Notes: generated from the letters alone by a model not told the origin. Positions 8,895-22,137 are shown, counted from the first letter of the stretch. The stretch: DNA of 64,000 nt from Burkholderiales bacterium (GCA_020848075.1 JADLAV010000037.1:1-64000); one strand, 5' to 3'. Made by a program: numbers and translations.

Positions 8895-9518
8895 CTATGC
8901 GTGCGGCACGGTGTCGGCGAACGCCGGCCGGTCCGCGACCTTGTCCTGATGGCGAACGAGATTCGCGCAGCGGGCGCGCCACGCGAGGTCGGGGAACCTG
9001 AATTCGAGCCATCCCAGGCAGCAGCCGACCGCGATGTCGGCGAGCGAGAAGCCGCTGCCGGCGCACCATGCGCGGCTGTCGAGCTCGCGATCCATCGCCG
9101 TCAGTCCGCGCTCGACGGTGGCCATCTGCCGAGCGATCCATCCCTGGCTCCGCTCGCCCGTTGGGCGCTGCGCCTCGAGCCGCGCCAGGATCCCGGCATC
9201 GAGCACGCCGTCCGCGAGCGCCTCCCACCGGCGAATCTCGATGCGATCGCGGTGATCGGCGGGAATGAGCTTCGCGATCGGCGACACCCCGTCCAGGAAC
9301 TCGACGATCACGCGCGAATCGTAGAGCGGCGTACCGTCCTCGAGCACGAGCACCGGCACCTTGCCGAGGGGATTGAGCTCGGGGATCCCGCTCTGCGGGC
9401 TCCACGGATCGGCCGGCACGAACAGGATGTCGATCCGCTTCTCCGCGGCCACGATGCGCGCCTTGCGCGCGTACGGGCTCGTCATCGAGCCGATCAGCTT
9501 AAGCTTGGCATGGGACAT
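8895..9518 (-). CDS. Glutathione S-transferase family protein (YibF-like)
   Basis: 207 residues: an N-terminal thioredoxin-fold GST domain ('LIGSMTSPYARKARIVAAEK', cis-proline region 'NPLGKVPVLVLEDG', then 'LYDSRVIVEFLD' contacting glutathione) and an all-helical C-terminal domain ('GFSLADIAVGCCLGWL'). The SPYARK motif suggests a Ser/Cys-type catalytic site rather than the Tyr of alpha/mu classes. It probably conjugates or deglutathionylates small electrophiles in the cytosol; the substrate is unknown. It is divergent from purB. Confidence 0.85.
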   Translation of the reverse strand: MSHAKLKLIGSMTSPYARKARIVAAEKRIDILFVPADPWSPQSGIPELNPLGKVPVLVLEDGTPLYDSRVIVEFLDGVSPIAKLIPADHRDRIEIRRWEALADGVLDAGILARLEAQRPTGERSQGWIARQMATVERGLTAMDRELDSRAWCAGSGFSLADIAVGCCLGWLEFRFPDLAWRARCANLVRHQDKVADRPAFADTVPHA

Positions 9519-9652
9519 GGCCGCGCTTCCCGATGTGACGGCAGGGGTCTATGACATGAGGATATGACCGGCGCGCGCGAGTATAGCATCGGCCCTCGGG
9601 CCGCCCCCGGGGGGCTCCGTGCGCATGCGCGCGTGCTAGAATTCTCCGCTGA

Positions 9653-11962
<2,310 letters not shown>

Positions 11963-11990
11963 AGCGGGATCTTCGCGCGGCGTGCGGTTG

Positions 11991-12449
11991 CTAGTTTTTT
12001 TCGCGGAAATGCTCGTGGCAGCCGCCGCACGCCTTGCCGGCGTCGCCGATCGCGGCTTTGGTCTTCGCCTCGTCTCCGCCCTTGGCTGCGGCGACCAACT
12101 GGGCGATTGCGCCCTCGAACTGCTGCTGGGCCTTCTTGAACTTCTCGGGCTCGGCGTAGACGGCCGGCAGCGAGGCGCTCTTCACGCCCTTGGTGCTCGG
12201 GTCGAAGCCGTCCCAGGCCATCTCGTCGAGCGCGGCAAGGTAGCGCGTGTTGCGCGCGACGACTTCCGCGTTGTACGGGATCTTGCCCTGGGCCATCGCC
12301 GCGAGCGGACCGAAGTACTTGCCCTGCAGGATCATCTTGGCCTGCCGCTGCTTGACCAGAATCTCGGGCTTCACCTGCGCGAAGGCAGATGCGGCAAAAC
12401 CCGCGCACAGCGCAAGCGCGAGGCCGGTGCTGAGAAGCTTCCTATGCAT
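11991..12449 (-). CDS. Cytochrome c' (class II c-type cytochrome)
   Basis: 152 residues with signal peptide (to about residue 24, ASAFA) and a four-helix mature part. The haem motif CGGCH is near the C-terminus, the position that defines class II cytochromes. Family members are five-coordinate and bind NO; they are linked to NO tolerance or periplasmic electron transfer. It lies 28 bases upstream of the diheme cytochrome on the same strand, so the two may be co-transcribed. Confidence 0.9.
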   Translation of the reverse strand: MHRKLLSTGLALALCAGFAASAFAQVKPEILVKQRQAKMILQGKYFGPLAAMAQGKIPYNAEVVARNTRYLAALDEMAWDGFDPSTKGVKSASLPAVYAEPEKFKKAQQQFEGAIAQLVAAAKGGDEAKTKAAIGDAGKACGGCHEHFREKN

Positions 12450-12512
12450 TCGACGATCCTCCTTCGATGATTTTCACATGACCCCTGCCGCGGACCTGCC
12501 GCCGCCACCAGG

Positions 12513-13445
12513 CTAGACCACTGCTTCCTGCTTCTTCTCGCGCACCGGCTTGACCAGGTCCTCGCGTTTCACGCCGAGCCAGCGCACGAGCGGCGCCATC
12601 ACGAGCACCGACGAGTAGATCCCGAACAGGATGCCGATCGTCAGGGCGACCGCGAAGTAGTGCAGCGCCGGGCCGCCGAAGATCAGCATCGACAGCACGA
12701 CCGTCTGCGTGGTGCCGTGGGTGATGATCGTGCGCGAGATGGTGCGCGTGATCGCGTTGTCGATGATCTCGGTGACCGATGCGCGCCGCATCTTGCGGAA
12801 ATTCTCGCGAATCCGGTCCGCGATGATGACCGACTCGTTCACCGAGTAGCCGAGCACCGCGAGGACGGCGGCGAGGACGGGCAGCGAGAACTCCCACTGG
12901 AAGAAGGCGAAGAAGCCGAGGATGATCACCACGTCGTGCAGGTTGGCGATGATCGCGGCGACGCCGAATTTCCACTCGAAGCGCAACGCCAGGTAGGCGA
13001 CGATGCCGAGCGAGGTGACCAGGAGGGCGAGGGCGCCGTTCTCGGCGAGCTCGCGCCCCACCTGCGGCCCGACGAACTCCACGCGCCGGAGCTCGACCGT
13101 GGGGTCGACGGCCTTGAGCTTCTCCACGACGCTGCGCGAGAGGTCGGCGGTCGTCACCTTCGGGTCGTGGGGCATCCGGATGAGGACGTCGCGCGAGGAG
13201 CCGAATGCCTGCACTTGGACGTCGTGATGGCCCGCTGCTTCGAGGGTGGCGCGGATGCGCGGCACGTCGGCGGCGTCGGCATAGGTCAGCTCCATCACCG
13301 TCCCGCCGGTGAACTCGATCGAGAAAGCGAGGCCGCGCACCGCCAAGAAGAATATTGCCGCGAGGAACGTCACGAGCGAGATGATGTTGAACACCAGCGC
13401 ATACCGCATGAACGGGATGTCGCGGCGGATCCGGAAGAACTCCAT
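12513..13445 (-). CDS. secF: Protein translocase subunit SecF
   Basis: 310 residues, six predicted transmembrane helices with one large periplasmic loop after TM1. SecF with SecD uses the proton gradient to pull secreted proteins across the inner membrane after SecA. Recognisable parts: TM1 'LVFNIISLVTFLAAIFFLAV', the 'EFTGGTVMELTY' motif, and the 'LGYSVNESVIIADRIREN' TM4 motif with 'NAITRTISRTIITHGTT'. It lies 20 bases after secD in the same operon. Confidence 0.96.
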   Translation of the reverse strand: MEFFRIRRDIPFMRYALVFNIISLVTFLAAIFFLAVRGLAFSIEFTGGTVMELTYADAADVPRIRATLEAAGHHDVQVQAFGSSRDVLIRMPHDPKVTTADLSRSVVEKLKAVDPTVELRRVEFVGPQVGRELAENGALALLVTSLGIVAYLALRFEWKFGVAAIIANLHDVVIILGFFAFFQWEFSLPVLAAVLAVLGYSVNESVIIADRIRENFRKMRRASVTEIIDNAITRTISRTIITHGTTQTVVLSMLIFGGPALHYFAVALTIGILFGIYSSVLVMAPLVRWLGVKREDLVKPVREKKQEAVV

Positions 13446-13464
13446 GTGCGGTCCTTAGCTCAGA

Positions 13465-15324
13465 TCACTTCCACGAGGTGTTGCCGATCGCGATCGCCTC
13501 GAGCTTGCGCCGCGACCCGTACCACAGGTTGACCATCGACCGCGAGACCACGACCGCCGAGAAGATCGAGGTCATGATTCCGAGGCAATGCACCACCGCG
13601 AAGCCGCGCACCGGGCCCGAGCCGAAGATGAGGAGCGCGAGGCCCGCGATCAGGGTGGTCACGTTCGAGTCGACGATGGTGCCGAAGGCGCGATCGTAGC
13701 CGGCGTGGATGGCTGCCTGCGGCGTCTGGCCCGCGCGCAGCTCCTCGCGGATGCGTTCGTTGATCAGCACGTTGGCGTCGATTGCCATGCCGAGCGTCAG
13801 CGCGACCGCCGCCAAGCCCGGCAGCGTGAGCGTCGCCTGGAGGAGCGACAGCACCGCGATCAGTAAAAGCAGGTTCGTGGCGAGCGCGAGCGCGGAGAAC
13901 AGGCCGAAGATCTGATAGTAGAGGATGATGAAGACCGCGATCGCGATGAAGCCCCAGGCGGTGGACAGGAAACCCTTGCGGATGTTCTCCGCGCCGAGGC
14001 TCGGGCCCACCGTGCGCTCCTCCACGATCTCCATCGGCGCGGCGAGCGCGCCCGAGCGCAGCAGCAGCGCGAGCTCGTTCGCTTCCTGCGTGTTCATCCG
14101 GCCGCTGATCTGCACCCGGCCCCCCCCGATCTCGGTGCGGATCACCGGCGCGGTGATGACCTCGCCCTTGCCCTTCTCGATCAGGAGGATCGCCATGCGG
14201 CGGCCGACGTTCTCGCGCGTGACGTCGCGGAAGATCCGGGCGCCCGCCGCATCCAGAGTGAGGTGCACGGCCGGCTCGTTCGTCTGATTGTCGAAGCCCG
14301 GCTGAGCATCGGTCAGCCGGTCGCCGGTGAGGACGACCTGCTTCTTCACCAGCAGCGGCGTGCCGTTGCGGTCGACGTAGTACTCGTCGCCGAAAGGCAC
14401 CTGCCCGGACTGCGCCGCGGCGAGCGCGGTCGGGTTCATGTTCTCCTCGTCCACCATCCGGACCTCGAGCGTGGCGGTGCGGCCGAGGATCTTCTTCGCC
14501 TGCGCGGTGTCCTGCACGCCGGGCAACTGGACGACGATCCGGTCGGCGCCCTGCTGCTGGATCACCGGCTCGGCGACGCCGAGCTCGTTCACCCGGTTGC
14601 TGAGCGTCGAGATGTTCTGCTTGATGGCGAACTCCTGGATCCGCTTCTCCGCCTCGGGGCGGATGGTGCCGACCAGGCGGAGCGACGACGCGTCGCCGGC
14701 GTCCGCGAGCGCAAGGTCGGGCACGTTATCGGCGATTACGCGGCGCGCGCGGTCGCGCGTCTCGGCGTCGCGGAAGCGCACGACGAGCGTCTGCCCCTCG
14801 CGGGATACGCCGGAATGACGGATGTTCTTGTCGCGCAGCTGGGTCCGGACCTCGCCCGCCAGCGAATCGAGCCGCTTGGTGAGCGCGCCGCGCATGTCGA
14901 CCTGGAACAGGAAATGGACGCCGCCGCGCAGATCGAGCCCGAGGTACATCGGGAGCGCGTGGATCGCGGTGAGCCATGCCGGGGAGCGCGAGACCAGGTT
15001 GAGCGCGACCGTGTAGGACGGGTCCTCCCGGTTCGGATTGAGCTCTGCGTCGAGCACGTCACGCGCCTTGAGCTGGGTGTCGGTGTCGGCGAAGCGGATA
15101 CGGACGCTATTCGGATCGAGCAGGGTGCCCGCGATGCCGATGCCGGCACGCTGCAGCACCGCTTCGGCGCGCGCGAGTGTTTCGGTGTCGACGCGCACCG
15201 TGAGCCGGGCGCTCGAGATCTGCACTGCCGGCGCCTCCCCGAAGAAGTTGGGAAGGGTGTAGAGCAGCCCGATCAGGAGCGCCACGACCACCGTGGCGTA
15301 AACCCAGACGGGGTAGCGGTTCAT
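13465..15324 (-). CDS. secD: Protein translocase subunit SecD
   Basis: 619 residues, full length. TM1 at the N-terminus (VYATVVVALLIGLLYTLP), a large periplasmic P1 domain that begins with 'LGLDLRGGVHFLFQVDM', and five C-terminal helices ('LGMAIDANVLINERIREELR', containing the conserved Asp important for proton coupling). Works with SecF and YajC next door to finish protein export. Starts 3 bases after the yajC stop. Confidence 0.97.
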   Translation of the reverse strand: MNRYPVWVYATVVVALLIGLLYTLPNFFGEAPAVQISSARLTVRVDTETLARAEAVLQRAGIGIAGTLLDPNSVRIRFADTDTQLKARDVLDAELNPNREDPSYTVALNLVSRSPAWLTAIHALPMYLGLDLRGGVHFLFQVDMRGALTKRLDSLAGEVRTQLRDKNIRHSGVSREGQTLVVRFRDAETRDRARRVIADNVPDLALADAGDASSLRLVGTIRPEAEKRIQEFAIKQNISTLSNRVNELGVAEPVIQQQGADRIVVQLPGVQDTAQAKKILGRTATLEVRMVDEENMNPTALAAAQSGQVPFGDEYYVDRNGTPLLVKKQVVLTGDRLTDAQPGFDNQTNEPAVHLTLDAAGARIFRDVTRENVGRRMAILLIEKGKGEVITAPVIRTEIGGGRVQISGRMNTQEANELALLLRSGALAAPMEIVEERTVGPSLGAENIRKGFLSTAWGFIAIAVFIILYYQIFGLFSALALATNLLLLIAVLSLLQATLTLPGLAAVALTLGMAIDANVLINERIREELRAGQTPQAAIHAGYDRAFGTIVDSNVTTLIAGLALLIFGSGPVRGFAVVHCLGIMTSIFSAVVVSRSMVNLWYGSRRKLEAIAIGNTSWK

Positions 15325-15327
15325 GCC

Positions 15328-15654
15328 TCAGAGAGACTTGATGGTGCCCTTCGGCAGCACCGTCTGCACGGCGCCGCGCTGGACCACGATCTCGGTGCTC
15401 TCGGCGATCTCGAGGGTCACGTAGGCGTCGGCGATCTTGGTGACCCTGCCGACCACGCCGCCGGCGGCGACCACCTCGTCGCCCTTCTGCAGGGCCTCGA
15501 CCAGCGCCTTGTGCTCCTTCGCGCGCTTCATCTGCGGGCGCACCATGACGAACCACAGCACGACGAACATGAGGACCATCATGATCGTGAGCGACATCGG
15601 ATCGCCGCCGCCGCCGCCGGCGGGGGCTTGCGCATGAGCGGGGCTGATGAACAC
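15328..15654 (-). CDS. yajC: Preprotein translocase accessory subunit YajC
   Basis: 108 residues with one N-terminal membrane helix ('SLTIMMVLMFVVLWFVMVRP') then 'QMKRAKEHKALVEALQKGDEVV', which is diagnostic of YajC. The start is a GTG at 15654 with GGAGAG just upstream; the much longer open frame to 16356 runs antisense-in-frame through tgt and is not coding. It lies between tgt and secD, as in most proteobacteria. Confidence 0.95.
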   Translation of the reverse strand: MFISPAHAQAPAGGGGGDPMSLTIMMVLMFVVLWFVMVRPQMKRAKEHKALVEALQKGDEVVAAGGVVGRVTKIADAYVTLEIAESTEIVVQRGAVQTVLPKGTIKSL

Positions 15655-15731
15655 GGGTTCTCTCCGTCCGCGGGGAATAAAGCGTTGAATTATACATACC
15701 CCGGCCCGCGGCCGACGACCGCATCGCGCGA

Positions 15732-16856
<1,125 letters not shown>

Positions 16857-16876
16857 CTAAAGAACATTGGATCCTG

Positions 16877-17923
16877 TCACGCCCGGTCGACGAGCATCGC
16901 GTCGCCGTAGCTGAAGAACCGGTAGCGCTGCGCGATCGCGTGGCGGTACGCCCGCCTGACCGGCGCCATGCCTGCGAACGCCGACACCAGCATCAGGAGC
17001 GTCGAGCGAGGCAGGTGGAAGTTCGTGATCAGGCGGTCCACGACGCGAAAGCGATAGCCGGGCGTCACGAAGAGATCCGTTTCGCCCTGGCCCGCGCGCA
17101 GCGCGCCGTCGCGCGCGCCCGACTCGAGCGCGCGCAGGCTCGTCGTCCCGACGGCGACGACGCTGCGGCCGGCCGCGTGCGCCGCGTCGACGGCTGCCAC
17201 GGTCGCCTCGGGAATGTCGTACCACTCTTCGTGCATGCGGTGGTCTGCGATGCGCTCGGCCCGCACCGGCTGAAAGGTGCCCGCGCCCACGTGCAGCGTG
17301 AGGAACGCGCTTCGCACCCCTGCCTCGGCGAGGCGCGCAAGCAGCGCCGCGTCGAAGTGCAGCCCGGCCGTCGGCGCCGCCACCGCGCCCGGGGCGCGCG
17401 CGTAGACCGTCTGGTACCGCACTTCGTCCTCGGCCACGGGCGCATGAGTGATGTAGGGCGGAAGCGGCACCGCGCCGTACCGTTCGAGCAGCTCGAAGAC
17501 GGTCTCCGCGCCGGCGAAACGTAGCGCGAAGAGATCTTCCCTGCGTCCGGTGACCTCCGCGTCGATCGCGCCGGCGAGGCACAGGCGCACGCCGGGGCGC
17601 GGCGCATTGCTGGCGCGGATCTGTGCCAATGCCTCGTGCGGACCGAGCACCCGCTCGACCAGGACCTCGACCCGCCCGCCGGACTCCCGCTCGCCCGCGA
17701 GTCGCGCCTTGATGACGCGGGTGTCGTTGAACACGAGCAGGTCGCCCGGTGCGAGCAGGCCCGGCAGGACGCTGAACGCGTGGTCCGAGATCGCGTCGCC
17801 CGCGAGCCGCAGGAGCCGGCTCTCGGCGCGCCCGGGCGCCGGATGCTGCGCGACGAGGTCCTCGGGCAACGCGTAGTCGAAGTCCGCGAGGGTGAGCTCC
17901 TCAGGTTGCCCCGAGTGCTTCAT
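16877..17923 (-). CDS. queA: S-adenosylmethionine:tRNA ribosyltransferase-isomerase
   Basis: 348 residues. Moves the ribosyl group of SAM onto preQ1-tRNA to give epoxyqueuosine. Hallmarks: '[24 protein letters not shown]', '[14 protein letters not shown]', 'PPYI' followed by '[20 protein letters not shown]', and the C-terminal '[15 protein letters not shown]'. First gene of the queA-tgt-yajC-secD-secF operon. The final pathway step (queG) is not in this block; the QueG-like pair at 55-57 kb lacks the expected context. Confidence 0.97.
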   Translation of the reverse strand: MKHSGQPEELTLADFDYALPEDLVAQHPAPGRAESRLLRLAGDAISDHAFSVLPGLLAPGDLLVFNDTRVIKARLAGERESGGRVEVLVERVLGPHEALAQIRASNAPRPGVRLCLAGAIDAEVTGRREDLFALRFAGAETVFELLERYGAVPLPPYITHAPVAEDEVRYQTVYARAPGAVAAPTAGLHFDAALLARLAEAGVRSAFLTLHVGAGTFQPVRAERIADHRMHEEWYDIPEATVAAVDAAHAAGRSVVAVGTTSLRALESGARDGALRAGQGETDLFVTPGYRFRVVDRLITNFHLPRSTLLMLVSAFAGMAPVRRAYRHAIAQRYRFFSYGDAMLVDRA

Positions 17924-17950
17924 ATCAAAGATAATCCGCCTTCGTCCCGT

Positions 17951-18034
17951 GCCGGGATGGCGGAACTGGTAGACGCAGCGGACTCAAAATCCGCCGGTGG
18001 CGACACCATGAGAGTTCGATTCTCTCTCCCGGCA
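17951..18034 (+). tRNA. tRNA-Leu (anticodon CAA)
   Basis: 84-base class II tRNA. The acceptor stem GCCGGGA (17951-17957) pairs with TCCCGGC (18027-18033), with discriminator A at 18034 and CCA not encoded. The anticodon stem GCGGA/TCCGC encloses CTCAAAA, giving anticodon CAA. The variable arm is long, and the T arm is GAGAG-TTCGATT-CTCTC (18010-18026). It lies divergently from queA and ends 1 base before the response-regulator stop. Confidence 0.95.
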
Positions 18035-18035
18035 C

Positions 18036-18797
18036 TCACCGCGCGTGTGGCGCGCGGGATCCGGCGGACTTGGGCGGCGTCTCCGACGGGCGGGCCGTCT
18101 CGGCGTCCTCGGCGGCGAGCCGCTCGAGACGATACCCGTGCTGATAGACGGCCGAAAGGCGCCAGCCGTTCTCCGGCAGCAGCCCGAGCTTGGTGCGCAG
18201 CCGGCTCACGTGCGTGTCCACCGTGCGCGTGTTGAGGTCGGGGCTGCGACCCCAGACGCTCTCGAGGATGTGGCCGCGCGAGACGAGGTTGCCCACGTTG
18301 CGGAACAGGAATGCGGCGAGATCGAAGTCTTTCTGCGTGAGGTCCACGCGCGCGCCGTTGCGCGTGATCACGCGCCGGTCGATGTCGATCTCGAATTCCG
18401 CCACCTTGAGCCCGGAGCCCGGCGCAGCCGGCCGCCCGGCGCGGCGGACCAGGGCATCGATTCGCGCGAGGAGTTCCTGTTTCCGGAGGGGCTTGATCAG
18501 GTAGTCGTCGGCGCCCGCCTTCAATGCGGCAACGATGTCGTCTTCGCTGTCGCGGGCGGTGGTGAACAGCACGGGCACGGAGTCGTGCCCGTTCGCCCTG
18601 AGCCAGGCGAGCACCTCGTCGCCGTTGACGTCGGGCAACTCCCAATCGAGCACCAGAATGTCGAAGCTGTCGCGCGTGAGCGCTCGCATGAACTCCCGCG
18701 AGCGCTCGAACGCGTGGCAGATGTGGCCGGCGCCGGAGAGCCAGAAGCGCACGAGGTCGCTCTGGGATGGGTCGTCTTCGAGCAGCGCGATTCGCAT
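18036..18797 (-). CDS. OmpR/PhoB-family response regulator
   Basis: 253 residues. N-terminal receiver domain with acidic pair EDD (residues 7-9), phospho-acceptor Asp51 in 'ILVLDWELPDVNG', switch Thr in 'VLFTTARDSED' and Lys in 'DYLIKPLRK'. C-terminal winged helix with 'DLTQKDFDLAAFLFRNVGNL' and 'NTRTVDTHVSRLRTKLG'. Last gene of a kinase-Hpt-regulator set, so it is the likely output of that phosphorelay. The receptor stimulus and target genes are unknown. Confidence 0.93.
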   Translation of the reverse strand: MRIALLEDDPSQSDLVRFWLSGAGHICHAFERSREFMRALTRDSFDILVLDWELPDVNGDEVLAWLRANGHDSVPVLFTTARDSEDDIVAALKAGADDYLIKPLRKQELLARIDALVRRAGRPAAPGSGLKVAEFEIDIDRRVITRNGARVDLTQKDFDLAAFLFRNVGNLVSRGHILESVWGRSPDLNTRTVDTHVSRLRTKLGLLPENGWRLSAVYQHGYRLERLAAEDAETARPSETPPKSAGSRAPHAR

Positions 18798-18833
18798 GCC
18801 TACCTGCAGTTACGCACGTCCTGCCGCCGCTTC

Positions 18834-19154
18834 TTATTCGAAGACGACGTGAACGCGATCCAGGAAATCGCGCAAGCGGTTCACCGCGACGTGGCCCGCG
18901 GCGGGGTCGCCCACTCGCGCCACCCGCTCGAGCTCCGCGCCGATCGTCGTGATCTCCTCGAATCCGTAGCCCGCGCCGGCGCCTTTCATCGCGTGGCCGA
19001 TACTGCGCACGGTGTCGAAGTCGGCCCGCTCGAGCGCCTCGCGCAGCCGGTCCGCGTCGGCGCGCCGGTGCGCGAGAAACCGCGGCACGAGCTCGGAGAG
19101 CTCGCGCGCGACGCGCACCGATTCGCGCACGGCAGCCGGCGGCGCATTGTCCAT
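18834..19154 (-). CDS. Histidine phosphotransfer (Hpt) domain protein
   Basis: 106 residues, essentially one Hpt helical bundle. The phospho-accepting histidine is in 'SIGHAMKGAGAGYGFEEI' (His54), followed by the typical hydrophobic helix 'ITTIGAELERVARVG'. The ATG at 19154 was chosen because the domain begins directly after it; the frame is open to 19349. Between the hybrid kinase and the response regulator, it would shuttle phosphate from the kinase's receiver domain to Asp51 of the regulator. Confidence 0.85.
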   Translation of the reverse strand: MDNAPPAAVRESVRVARELSELVPRFLAHRRADADRLREALERADFDTVRSIGHAMKGAGAGYGFEEITTIGAELERVARVGDPAAGHVAVNRLRDFLDRVHVVFE

Positions 19155-19345
19155 GCTCCAAATTCTAGACGTCGTCGGTGCGCAAAACGCGGGAATATGC
19201 CCGCTCACCGGTGCGCCCCGAAGGTGTGCGGCGTGCCGTACTGCCCGCCACTGGGGATCGTGGGCGAGGCGACCCGTCATTCGACGGTGGTGGGCACAAG
19301 GTGCCCTTCTGCGGCGGCTATGCGCACGATCGCGACGGGACGGCG

Positions 19346-21799
19346 TCAACCGGCCGCCGCGCTGCGGCGTGCCTCGGGCAGCACGGGGCGGAGCGCCGCG
19401 CGCAGCGCATCGAGCGTCACGGGCTTGGTCACGATCCCGTCGCAGCCCGACGCGAGCGCCCGCTCGACTTCGACCCCATCCTGGTGCGCGGTGAGCGCGA
19501 GGATCGTCCCGGTGTAGCCACGCGCACGGAGCACGTTCACGGCCTCGTATCCGTTCATCACCGGCATTTCCATGTCCATCAGCACGACGCCGAACGCGCC
19601 GGGCAGTGCCGCCTCCACGGCCGAGAGTCCGTTGGCGACGCTGCGGAAATCCAGGCCGAGCTTGCCGAGCTGGAGCTCGACGAGGGCGCGGATGTCCTCG
19701 TTATCCTCCGCGAGCAGAACGCGGCCCACCAGCGGCTCCCGCATGGCGGCCGCATCGGCGACCGACTTCAGTGCCGCGGGCTTCTCGGCCGGTTCGCTGG
19801 GGATGCGCACGCGAAAGACCGATCCGTAGCCGACGCGCGACTCGACCTCGATCTCGCCGCCCATGAGCGCGACGAGATTCCGGGTGATCGCGAGGCCGAG
19901 GCCGGTGCCGCCGTAGCGTTGCGCAACGCGCGGATCCGCCTGCTGATAGGGCTCGAACACGCGCTGGAGCGCGTCGTCCGGGATGCCCGGTCCGGTGTCG
20001 CGCACCTCGAACTCCAGCGCCGCGAGGTGCCACGACACGCGCAACTCCACCTGGCCCGTCTCGGTGAAGCGGGTGGCATTCGAGAGCAGGTTGATCAGGA
20101 TCTGGCGCACCCGGAACGCATCCAGCATGACCGCCGCCGGCAGCGGCGTGAGACGGGCGAACTTCAGGCGAAGGCGCTTCTCGTCGGCGAATGCCTGTGC
20201 CGTGCTGACGACATCGCGGCACAGCTGATCCGGATCCTCGGGCGCCGGCGCGATGGCGAGCGTGCCCGCCTCGATCTTGGCGAGGTCGAGGTTGTTGTTG
20301 ATGAGCTGCAGCAGGTGCTCGCAGTTGCGCGCGATGACGGCGCTGTTCTTGATGCGCGACTCCCGGCCGAGGTCCTCGGTGAACTGGTTGACCTTGTTGA
20401 AGCCCATGATCGCGGTGAGCGGCGTGCGCAGCTCGTGCGTCATGTTGTTGAGAAACTCGGTCTTCAGGCGATTTGCCTGGTGCGCCGCGAGCGTCTCGTA
20501 CCGCAGCCGCCTGCGCTCGTCGTGGAGCAGGAAGAGCCATACCGACAACACGATCGCGAGTGTCGTGAACCCCGCGATCAGTGCGAATACCCAGCGGCTC
20601 TGCAGTCCGCCGGCGAAGAGCGCGGTCCCGACGGCGGCGAGCACCAGCGGCAGCGCGACGAACGCCGCAAGGAAATGTCGCGGGGAGCTGTCCGCGCCGC
20701 GGCTGAGCAGCACGACGCCGAACCCCAGGGCGAGCAGCACCAGCAGCCCGTCCACCCAGAGCCGCGGCGGCGTGAGTACGTATCCCTCGCCGAGCGCCGC
20801 ATAGCCGAGCGCCTGCAGGCGCAGGCTCGAGACCCGGCCGACCGGGGTGAACACGTCGTCGCCCCCGCCGATGCTCGATACCCCGATGAACACCGTCTTG
20901 CCTGCGACCTCGCGGGCGAGCGACTCGGACGGCCGCGTTCCGGTCGCGGCGAGCGCGAGCTGGTCGAAGGGGATGACGCGCAGACTGTCGATGTTGGCGG
21001 GAAAGCGCAGGAGCGCCTCGCCCTCGGACGTGACCGGCACGGAGACGCGCGGAAACCGCACGCTCTCGCCGTCGTAGTGCGCGCTCGCCTTCTCCCCGGA
21101 GGCCGCGAGGACGACCGCGGCGGGCAGGCTCGGGTAGATGAACCCCTGGGCGGCGTGGAACAGGCTGATCTTGCGGACTGCGCCGTCGTCGTCCGCGCGC
21201 AGATTGACCACACCCACTCGGATGCGGCTGTCGCGCAGATACTTGTCGAGCGGCAGCTTCAGGTAGTGCCAGCGGACGTGGGGCAGCTGCTCCGTGCTTG
21301 CGGATCGCAGAAAGCCGCCCCCGCCGACCGACGACATCAGCTCGCGCCCGATCGCGCGCGCGGCGAGACGGCGGCCGTAGCCCTCCGCGCTGTCCAGGGC
21401 CACCGGCAGCCCCGCGGCCGCCAGCACCATATTCGGCTGTAGCGCATCAGCGAAATCCTGCGAACCCGGCCGCTCCTCGGCGAGCAACAGGTTGAAGGCG
21501 ACCGTCCTCGCGCCGTGGCGCGAGAGGTAACGCGCGGCATCGGCGAACACGTCGTGCGCGTAGGGCCATGGGCCGAGCTCGCGCGACAGGCGGACGATGG
21601 CGGCCTCGTTGGCGTCGACGACGACGACGGACTCGAGATTGATGGCGCGGGCGAGCATGCCCTGGTGTACGTCGTACAGCCACCAGTTGAGTCGCTGGTA
21701 GAACGTGGTCTGCGCGAAGAGCACGGCGAGCAGCAGCCCGACGGCGCACACCGCAACGGCACGCACACCAGCATTACCCGACACGCGCTCGGCCAACAC
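19346..21799 (-). CDS. CHASE2-domain hybrid sensor histidine kinase
   Basis: 817 residues. N-terminal TM (about 15-31), an extracytoplasmic CHASE2-type sensor (about 40-335, with 'VVVVDANEAAIVRLSRELGPWPY' and 'KTVFIGVSSIGGGDDVFTPVG'), three more TM segments (about 350-425), HisKA with His455 in 'NNMTHELRTPLTAIMGF', HATPase ('NLLSNATRF', 'DTGPGIPDDAL', 'GGTGLGLAITRNL'), then a receiver domain with Asp in 'VVLMDMEMPVMNG' (about residue 735) and Lys in 'IVTKPVTLD'. CHASE2 senses an unknown periplasmic cue. First gene of the phosphorelay set. Confidence 0.93.
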   Translation of the reverse strand: MLAERVSGNAGVRAVAVCAVGLLLAVLFAQTTFYQRLNWWLYDVHQGMLARAINLESVVVVDANEAAIVRLSRELGPWPYAHDVFADAARYLSRHGARTVAFNLLLAEERPGSQDFADALQPNMVLAAAGLPVALDSAEGYGRRLAARAIGRELMSSVGGGGFLRSASTEQLPHVRWHYLKLPLDKYLRDSRIRVGVVNLRADDDGAVRKISLFHAAQGFIYPSLPAAVVLAASGEKASAHYDGESVRFPRVSVPVTSEGEALLRFPANIDSLRVIPFDQLALAATGTRPSESLAREVAGKTVFIGVSSIGGGDDVFTPVGRVSSLRLQALGYAALGEGYVLTPPRLWVDGLLVLLALGFGVVLLSRGADSSPRHFLAAFVALPLVLAAVGTALFAGGLQSRWVFALIAGFTTLAIVLSVWLFLLHDERRRLRYETLAAHQANRLKTEFLNNMTHELRTPLTAIMGFNKVNQFTEDLGRESRIKNSAVIARNCEHLLQLINNNLDLAKIEAGTLAIAPAPEDPDQLCRDVVSTAQAFADEKRLRLKFARLTPLPAAVMLDAFRVRQILINLLSNATRFTETGQVELRVSWHLAALEFEVRDTGPGIPDDALQRVFEPYQQADPRVAQRYGGTGLGLAITRNLVALMGGEIEVESRVGYGSVFRVRIPSEPAEKPAALKSVADAAAMREPLVGRVLLAEDNEDIRALVELQLGKLGLDFRSVANGLSAVEAALPGAFGVVLMDMEMPVMNGYEAVNVLRARGYTGTILALTAHQDGVEVERALASGCDGIVTKPVTLDALRAALRPVLPEARRSAAAG

Positions 21800-22019
21800 G
21801 TCGCTTGTCCATCCTCCGGGAAGCGCTTATTCTAGCCCGGAACCTTCGCGCACGGACGCGGCCAGACGGTACAAGTCTCTGGTCGACGCTCGTCGCGGAG
21901 GAAAATCCGACATTCCGGTCGAAGTTCCGCGTCCCCGGCGCACGCCGCCGCGCCCTTCGTCGCGGCCGCCTTCGTCCGGCGCGCGATCCTGATTGCCTGG
22001 GGGAGCTCTGCGGGACCCC

Positions 22020-22122
22020 GTCATTCCCGCCCTCCGATAACAGCACTCGGGGGCGGGGTTCGCGGGAATCCAGTTCGAACGCAATCAACGACTGTCTGGA
22101 TCCACGCGTGCGCGGGGATGAC
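22020..22122. repeat. Intergenic inverted-repeat element
   Basis: The ends GTCATTCCCGC (22020-22030) and GCGGGGATGAC (22112-22122) are inverted with one mismatch. Inside, GCGGGAATCCAG and CTGGATCC form a second inner pair. The pattern GTCATTCCCGC...GGGAATCCAG...CTGGATCC...GGATGAC is a familiar intergenic repeat of betaproteobacteria (from memory). The 338-base gap 21800-22137 holds this element and no convincing gene. Confidence 0.65.
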
Positions 22123-22137
22123 TCGAGCGGAGACTGC

